Origin: Lycorma delicatula
Taxonomy: Eukaryota; Arthropoda; Insecta; Hemiptera; Fulgoridae
Reading direction: 5' to 3'
Assembly: GCF_047948215.1 (NCBI RefSeq)
Contig: NC_134458.1
Coordinates: 139,112,536 to 139,176,535, forward strand
Length of the DNA stretch: 64,000 bases
In this document: positions 58,405 through 64,000 of the stretch, one piece after another
How positions within the stretch are numbered: the first letter of the stretch is position 1
Layout of the letters: the number at the start of each line of letters is the position of its first letter
Program-made: the position numbers and the translations under genes
The notes under the pieces: generated by a model
Seen by the model: the letters and a program-made list of their open reading frames with translations, nothing else
Told to the model about the DNA's origin: nothing
The model's database searches: none

Positions 58405-60171
58405 ATGAATAATCTAATAAAAAAGTGTTCAGAAGTGGAAAGAGAAATGAACATTGGTAAAATAGATGGAGCATACAGGAAAGTTAAGGAAAATTTTGGG
58501 GTACATAAATTAAAATCTAATAATGTGTTAAACAAAGATGGTACACCAATATATAATACGAAAGGTAAAGTCGATAGATGGGTGGAATATATTGAAGAGT
58601 TATACGGAGGAAATGAATTAGAAAATGGTGTTATAGAGGAAGAAGAGGAAGTTGAGGAGGATGAAATGGGAGAAACAATACTGAGATCTGAATTTAAGAG
58701 AGCATTAGAAGATTTAAATGGCAGAAAGGCTCCTGGAATAGACGGAATACCTGTAGAATTACTGCGCAGTGCAGGTGAGGAAGCGATTGATAGATTATAC
58801 AAACTGGTGTGTAATATTTATGAAAATGGGGAATTTCCATCAGACTTCAAAAAAAGTGTTATAGTTATGATACCAAAGAAAGCAGGGGCAGAAAAATGTG
58901 AAGAATACAGAACAATTAGTTTAACTAGTCATGCATCAAAAATCTTAACTAGAATTTTATACAGAAGAATTGAGAGGAGAGTGGAAGAAGTGTTAGGAGA
59001 AGACCAATTTGGTTTCAGGAAAAGTATAGGGACAAGGGAAGCAATTTTAGGCCTCAGATTAATAGTAGAAGGAAGATTAAAGAAAAACAAACCAACATAC
59101 TTGGCGTTTATAGACCTAGAAAAGGCTTTCGATAACGTAGACTGGAATAAAATGTTCAGCATTTTAAAAAAATTAGGGTTCAAATACAGAGATAGAAGAA
59201 CAATTGCTAACATGTACAGGAACCAAACAGCAACAGTAGCAATTGAAGAACATAAGAAAGAAGCCATAATAAGAAAGGGAGTCCGACAAGGATGTTCTCT
59301 ATCTCCGTTACTTTTTAATCTTTACATGGAACTAGCAGTTAATGATGTTAAAGAACAATTTAGATTCGGTGTAACAGTACAAGGTGAAAAGATAAAGATG
59401 CTACGATTTGCTGATGATATAGTAATTCTAGCCGAGAATAAAAAGGATTTAGAAGAAACAATGAACGGCATAGATGAAGTCCTACGCAAGAACTATCGCA
59501 TGAAAATAAACAAGAACAAAACAAAAGTAATGAAATGTAGTAGAAATAACAAAGATGGACCACTGAATGTGAAAATAGGAGGAGAAAAGATTATGGAGGT
59601 AGAAGAATTTTGTTATTTGGGAAGTAGAATTACTAAAGATGGACGAAGCAGGAGCGATATAAAATGCCGAATAGCACAAGCTAAACGAGCCTTCAGTAAG
59701 AAATATAAGTTGTTTACATCAAAAATTAATTTAAATGTCAGGAAAAGATTTTTGAAAGTGTATGTTTGGAGTGTCGCTTTATATGGAAGTGAAACTTGGA
59801 CAATTGGAGTATCTGAGAAGAAAAGGTTAGAAGCTTTCGAAATGTGGTGCTATAGGAGAATGTTAAAAATCAGATGGGTGGATAAAGTGACAAATGAGGA
59901 GGTATTGCGGCAAATAGATGAAGAAAGAAGCATTTGGAAAAATATAGTTAAAAGAAGAGACAGACTTATAGGCCACATACTAAGGCATCCTGGAATAGTC
60001 GCTTTAATTTTGGAAGGACAGGTAGAAGGGAAAAATTGTGTAGGCAGGCCACGTTTGGAATATGTAAAACAAATTGTTAGGGATGTAGGATGTAGAGGGT
60101 ATACTGAAATGAAACGACTAGCACTAGATAGGGAATCTTGGAGAGCTGCATCAAACCAGTCAAATGACTGA
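58405..60171 (+). CDS. RTE-like non-LTR retrotransposon reverse transcriptase, uninterrupted 588-codon ORF
   Basis: Reverse transcriptase of a LINE, acting in target-primed reverse transcription. Motifs in order: KAPGIDGIPVELLRSAGEEA (about residue 112), IPKKAGAEKCEEYRTISLTS (about 157), QFGFRKSIGTREAI, FIDLEKAFDNVDW (catalytic Asp, about 235), VRQGCSLSPLLFNLYMELAV (about 293), RFADDIVILAENKKDLEETM (catalytic FADD, about 333), MKINKNKTKVMKCS, FCYLGSRIT, VALYGSETWTI and, near the end, GHILRHPG and GRPRLEYVKQIV. The upstream endonuclease domain is missing, so the insertion is 5'-truncated. After the stop at 60171 comes an A-rich tail (60174-60215). The open frame and intact active site suggest a recent insertion. 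Clade assignment (RTE-like) is from motif style only. Confidence 0.88.
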   Translation: MNNLIKKCSEVEREMNIGKIDGAYRKVKENFGVHKLKSNNVLNKDGTPIYNTKGKVDRWVEYIEELYGGNELENGVIEEEEEVEEDEMGETILRSEFKRALEDLNGRKAPGIDGIPVELLRSAGEEAIDRLYKLVCNIYENGEFPSDFKKSVIVMIPKKAGAEKCEEYRTISLTSHASKILTRILYRRIERRVEEVLGEDQFGFRKSIGTREAILGLRLIVEGRLKKNKPTYLAFIDLEKAFDNVDWNKMFSILKKLGFKYRDRRTIANMYRNQTATVAIEEHKKEAIIRKGVRQGCSLSPLLFNLYMELAVNDVKEQFRFGVTVQGEKIKMLRFADDIVILAENKKDLEETMNGIDEVLRKNYRMKINKNKTKVMKCSRNNKDGPLNVKIGGEKIMEVEEFCYLGSRITKDGRSRSDIKCRIAQAKRAFSKKYKLFTSKINLNVRKRFLKVYVWSVALYGSETWTIGVSEKKRLEAFEMWCYRRMLKIRWVDKVTNEEVLRQIDEERSIWKNIVKRRDRLIGHILRHPGIVALILEGQVEGKNCVGRPRLEYVKQIVRDVGCRGYTEMKRLALDRESWRAASNQSND

Positions 60172-60216
60172 AGACAAAAAAAAAAAAAATAAATAAAAAA
60201 GAAGAAGAAAAGTTTA
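60172..60216 (+). repeat. A-rich tail of the RTE-like insertion
   Basis: Runs of A broken by T and G (AAAAAATAAATAAAAAAGAAG) directly after the TGA stop. Confidence 0.8.
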
Positions 60217-60896
60217 CGTAATATATTAGCATATTGTGATATTTTCAATCTAAAAAAAATTACATAAATGCTTCATTTTTTATAATAATAATAATGTCAA
60301 ACAAAATTTTGATATTAATTCTTAGTTCATAATTTATTTTCAAATCAACATTTTGATTTAAAATTCAGTAAATTTATTTTACACAAACTAACCAATGTAA
60401 CATGTTTAGCACTTCACATGCTGTCATGGCCATAAATCACATGAAGATTCATACAATCTTTAAAATATTATTTTAGATCATTTCCTTCTTCTATGCATTT
60501 CTTTAGGAAATTTTGGTAGTTCATAAAAAAATGTAAATAATTATCTATACTAGATTGGAGTACATTCAGAAGTGATTTGAGTAATTTTCCTGTATTTAAA
60601 AAAAAAATGTTTAATATATAGATTTTTATTTTGTTAATTTTAAACTATTGAATATTAAAAAAAAGATTTTAACTTAGCTTAACATGTGCTTTTAATTTTT
60701 TTAAAGAAACATTACATTTTCTGCTCCCTCACAGTTAATTGTTGCCCTGTGATTATTGCAACTTCACTACATTCAACTAAAATTACATTATCATGTTCTG
60801 ATTAAACATTATCAATAATCTTTAGTTTGTTTTTAGGAATTAAATGTTAATAATTCAATTCAATTATTTTGCACATTCTTAAAAATCTCTTTTCAG
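60217..60896. other. Intron of plus-strand gene, nothing recognised
   Basis: AT-rich, ends in the polypyrimidine acceptor of the exon at 60897. Confidence 0.5.
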
Positions 60897-61128
60897 ACAT
60901 CAGCTAAACCTGTTATTCTTAAGAAACAAATAAAAAATGTATCAGAGAAAAGAAAAGGAAGACATTCAGTGGCTGTACTTCAACCCATTCAAGATAAGTT
61001 GTTTAGTGAAAAAGAAATCCAGCCATCATCTTTGCTGTCAAAAAATAATCCTCCATGGGAGGAGATAAAATTTGACTGGAAGAAACTTCCAAGTGAATAT
61101 CTTAAACTGTCAAAGATTAGACTGACTT
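60897..61128 (+). CDS. Internal exon of an unidentified plus-strand gene
   Basis: A polypyrimidine-AG acceptor (CTCTTTTCAG) is followed by 232 bp open in one frame and then a consensus GTAAGT donor; it ends in phase 1. The product is lysine-rich (TSAKPVILKKQIKNVSEKRK), then has a proline and tryptophan-bearing segment (NNPPWEEIKFDWKKLPSEYL). Codon use and composition stand out from the AT-rich surroundings. I do not recognise a domain. The gene must continue through further exons to the right, of which I found none that is certain before position 64000. It is oriented away from ACOX3. Confidence 0.7.
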
Positions 61129-61344
61129 GTAAGTAATTAATTGAAACAATTCTAATGAATTTTGTGATGTAACATTTTTCTTTATTTAGCATATGGTATA
61201 TTATTTTAGCTCTTAAGCTTTAAATTATTTCTAGTTGAATTATAAAATTATAGAAAAAAATTAATTTTAGAATTATTGTTTTGTGTTTGAGGAAGTTTAT
61301 TATTATTTTTTGCTTGATGATATCGTCACATAAGCTTGAAGCTT

Positions 61345-61445
61345 GTGCGTGGGATATGGAAATGTAGCATATGAAAAATGCTATGCATGACCAGGATTCG
61401 AACCCAGGACCTCCAGATGAAAGGCTAAGACACTACCCGAGTGAT
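61345..61445 (-). repeat. SINE2 fragment
   Basis: Minus strand: GGTAGTGTCTTAGCCTTTCA, CTGGAGGTCCTGGGTTCGAA and TCCTGGTCATGCATAGCATT, the SINE2 head with A and B boxes. The tail is lost. Confidence 0.7.
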
Positions 61446-62157
61446 ATTTTATAGACTTTATTTGCAAAAATACTTTATAGAATATTTATCTATACAATGT
61501 AAAATTATAACACTTTCACATATTTATAAATTTCAGTTGGAAATAATTATTTATCAGATTTTTGCCCAATAATAAGTTATTGATAATTTTTTGTATTTTC
61601 TTTTATTTATTGTTTGCTTTTTTATTACTAGTATTGATTTATTTTATTGCATTATGTTTTTCTTTATTTTTATTACTCGAGTGAACTATTTTAAAAATAT
61701 AATTATAGCTTGAAAATATTTCCAATAAAAAACATAAATTTTACAATACTGTTATTTTAATTACATAAGTGTTATAATATTATTGCTGCTTTTTAAATTC
61801 AGTAAATATTAGCTGTTATTTTCAAATTAAAAAAAAAAAAATGTTATAAAACTTTATCTTTTTACATTTTATAGAGTAATATCACAAAATCACATTTAAC
61901 ATATTTCACTTTAATTAGTCATGTTTTATTCCAGTTTCTGTATGTTTTTTGTTATCATCAGTGATAATCTTTCAGATAGTTATAACTAATGTACATTGTC
62001 TGTTTTTATTTATTTTGTTATAAATTATTATTATTTTTATTTTATTATATTTGTTATATTATTGTGGTTGTCAAGTTTCCTGAAGTACAAAGATAATCTA
62101 CAAGAATGGATTCTTTGTATAAAAAATAAACAATTTCCTATGAATATATATAAAAAA
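61446..62157. other. Intron of plus-strand gene, nothing recognised
   Basis: AT-rich; the frame 61996-62220 is low-complexity and runs into the adjacent element. Confidence 0.4.
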
Positions 62158-63031
62158 TACAGGGTCATTGAAAAAGGTTCCAGCAATTTAAAAATGTATC
62201 TCAGAAACTACTTTTTATAATCAAACGAGTATTTTTTTAAAAATCTACCAAATCAAAAGGTTTTTTACCTGGCTTAGAATATTTCAATATGAGCTCCATT
62301 AGTCATTCTGCAAACATCCAGCTGATAATCCAATTCTGCCCAGGTCTGCTGGATCATTGCAGGCGTAACTGTGGCAGTAGCAGCGGTGATCTGTTATCTT
62401 AAATGTTGTACAGTCCAGATTTTTTCACTGTAGACAATGTTTTTAATGTATCTCCTCAGAAAAAAGTCTAGTAGTATCAAATCTGGGCTTCTAAGAGGTC
62501 AAAGCATAGGACCAGCCCTACCAATCCAATTAGGGAATCTTTCACTGAAAGTGTGTCGAATGCATAGGCTGAAGTGTGGGGGTGCACCATCTTGTTGAAA
62601 CATTACAGCAATGTTACTTTCTTGTTCAGTTTGGTATATTTGGTTTAATTTGGCATTGATGTTAAACTGCTTTGTCACTTCTTTTGGGCTGTCCGGGGAA
62701 CTTTTTCACTTCCATGTTGCCAGATTCCATAAATTGCTTGTACCACCGTCTAATGCTGTTTGCACGAGCGGAATCATTGCCATAAACACACCAGAAAGTC
62801 TGTTGAATATTTATTACTGATTTATACTCCACTAACCACAAAACACACTGCTGAACTGTTGCCGTTGCACTGACTGATAGTGGCACAGTGGCGTTGTGCA
62901 GATCGGCTTAAGGTCATAGCCAGTCATGTTTAAAAAATCTTGATTATATCCTGATTATTTTGCAGTTCCAATTAATATTTTATGATTTTTTTTTTTTTTT
63001 TATTGCTGCAACCTTTTTCGATGACCCCATA
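62158..63031 (-). mobile_element. Internally deleted Tc1/mariner-superfamily element with ~32-bp terminal inverted repeats
   Basis: Left end TACAGGGTCATTGAAAAAGG (62158) matches the reverse complement of the right end ending CGATGACCCCATA (63031); the repeats extend through CCAGCAATTTA/TTATTGCTGCA. On the minus strand 62662-62886 encodes an N-terminal helix-turn-helix region (VQQCVLWLVEYKSVINIQQT, ANSIRRWYKQFMESGNMEVK). 62275-62620 encodes catalytic-domain pieces: PHTSAYAFDTLS, RSPDLILLDFFLRRYIKNIV, AELDYQLDVCRMTNGAHIEI. The centre of the transposase is deleted, so the 874-bp element is non-autonomous. Confidence 0.85.
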
Positions 63032-63034
63032 CTG

Positions 63035-63038
<4 letters not shown>

Positions 63039-63083
<45 letters not shown>

Positions 63084-63088
63084 TGTGT
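63039..63088. repeat. (CT)n(GT)n microsatellite
   Basis: About 14 CT units followed by about 11 GT units, immediately outside the TIR element. Confidence 0.95.
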
Positions 63089-64000
63089 ATTTTATCAATA
63101 AAAATTTATATTGTGAGAACTGCAGTCAGTATTTTAATCAGTTTCATTGTATATATTTAAACTCTGAAAATTGAAATGTTTCATTTTCAAATTTCAAAAT
63201 CTCAGCTACGCTAATTTTGTTAATCATTAATATTTTTGTAACTGGTTTTTTATTATATATTTTTCTCTGTAAAGCTATTAATTAGCATTTTATTATGAAT
63301 AGAATGTGATTTCAAGCATTTTATTATAAATGGAATGTGATTTCATTTGTTTAAATGTGATGTAAAACTGAGTTTTGGCAATAATCATTAAAATGAGTAA
63401 ATTTCAAGACAAAAATAATTCTGACTAAAGAGATAATATTGTGCCGGTTTTTGTTTCCTTTGCCAAATAATGTTTATAACAGTTACTTGCCCATTGGATT
63501 TTATCATAAGTCTTCTTTTTTCATCGATTATTGTTGTTAAGACATGAAATGAATTTTATTTCTTGTTTATTCTTTTAACAGTCCTGTGACCCTGTAATTT
63601 TCTTCTTTCTCACAAGTTAGATTGTTCTGACATGTATTGTAATGTTCAGTTCAGTTCAGATTTGGAATGCATTTGTTCATAATGATGTAGGATCCTCCTA
63701 ATAAACAGCAGTCATTATCTTATTTCGAGTATGGTATAATATCTTTGTATAATCGGTCTATTTTATAATTAAAATGTGCATGTTAAATTAATGTTTAAAG
63801 GAAATTACAGGGCACAGGCTTTTTTTAAATTCTACTTATTTATTTTGTTGTAGAAATAAATATCAATCAATGTTAAAATTTTTTTTTTACATTCATTTAA
63901 AAGTTAACAGTTGGTATATTGTATTAGTCACAGAAATGAGCATGGCAAAACTTGTACAATAATATTTTTTAATTGCATTTTTCCTATATTATTACTATTA
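63089..64000. other. Right edge, nothing recognised
   Basis: AT-rich, probably still intron of the plus-strand gene. No exon, repeat or RNA could be supported. Confidence 0.4.

Noticed and set aside
58353..58802. 149-codon serine-rich minus-strand frame
   Set aside because: Antisense shadow of the RTE-like reverse transcriptase ORF, as are the minus-strand frames at 58929-59267, 59360-59563, 59482-59679 and 59850-60248.
1..64000. CRISPR array, prophage or bacterial operon
   Set aside because: There are no direct-repeat/spacer arrays, no ribosome-binding-site-led gene clusters, and the genes are spliced.

Overview
This is a eukaryotic, very AT-rich, intron-dominated stretch of an animal genome, most likely an insect. 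The evidence is a spliced peroxisomal acyl-CoA oxidase gene of animal type, many mariner, RTE-like, I-like, R1-like and Penelope-like relics, and abundant tRNA-derived SINEs. A hemipteran host is a guess from the mix of repeats and cannot be shown from the sequence alone. There are no bacterial operons, rRNA genes, CRISPR arrays or convincing tRNA genes.

Host genes. One gene dominates the window: the N-terminal two-thirds of an ACOX3-type (branched-chain) acyl-CoA oxidase on the minus strand. I can place nine coding exons (46837-46883, 43409-43552, 35959-36117, 33988-34140, 27827-27974, 7155-7329, 6513-6628, 2498-2667 and 93-215). They are joined by consistent splice phases and give about 414 residues; the C-terminal part lies beyond the left edge. 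One intron (7330-27826) is about 20.5 kb of nested transposon debris. On the plus strand, a second gene of unknown function has a probable short first coding exon (50766-50822) and a clear second exon (60897-61128), separated by a 10 kb intron. The two genes appear to diverge from the 47-50.7 kb region.

Mobile elements, left to right. 0.5-1.4 kb: LINE RT relic (minus). 4.8-5.06 kb: palindrome of two hammerhead-like motifs. 8.43-9.17 kb: solo LTR with a 4-bp target duplication and three tandem histone-mRNA-type stem-loops. 9.7-17.2 kb: a second copy of the first LINE relic, split by about 6.6 kb that holds R1-like LINE sequence, a 2.5 kb element with 0.75 kb inverted arms, and a mariner relic. 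19.45-24.84 kb: an I/Jockey-type LINE (minus; gag-like zinc knuckles, endonuclease, RT, RNase H) with a SINE inserted. 25.85-26.2 kb mariner, 29.1-29.6 kb LINE endonuclease and 30.5-31.5 kb pogo/Tigger relics follow. 36.2-39.2 kb: two head-to-head Penelope-like elements, each with a GIY-YIG domain and a hammerhead-like motif near its end. 40.3-41.2 kb: deleted mariner with terminal repeats. 47.3-48.35 kb: 1 kb terminal-inverted-repeat element with a Mutator-like transposase fragment. 52.2-52.9 kb LINE RT, 53.4-53.75 kb hammerhead palindrome, 56.4-57.6 kb mariner with a nested SINE, 57.7-58.0 kb palindromic MITE, 58.4-60.2 kb an uninterrupted RTE-like RT ORF, and 62.16-63.03 kb a deleted DDE transposon with terminal repeats.

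The observations most worth a second look are (i) the three histone-type stem-loops inside the solo LTR, (ii) a dispersed family of hammerhead-ribozyme-like folds tied to the Penelope-like elements and to two compact palindromes, and (iii) two SINE families with different tRNA-like heads but a shared 3' tail. All calls were made by eye on the sequence; no database search or folding program was run.
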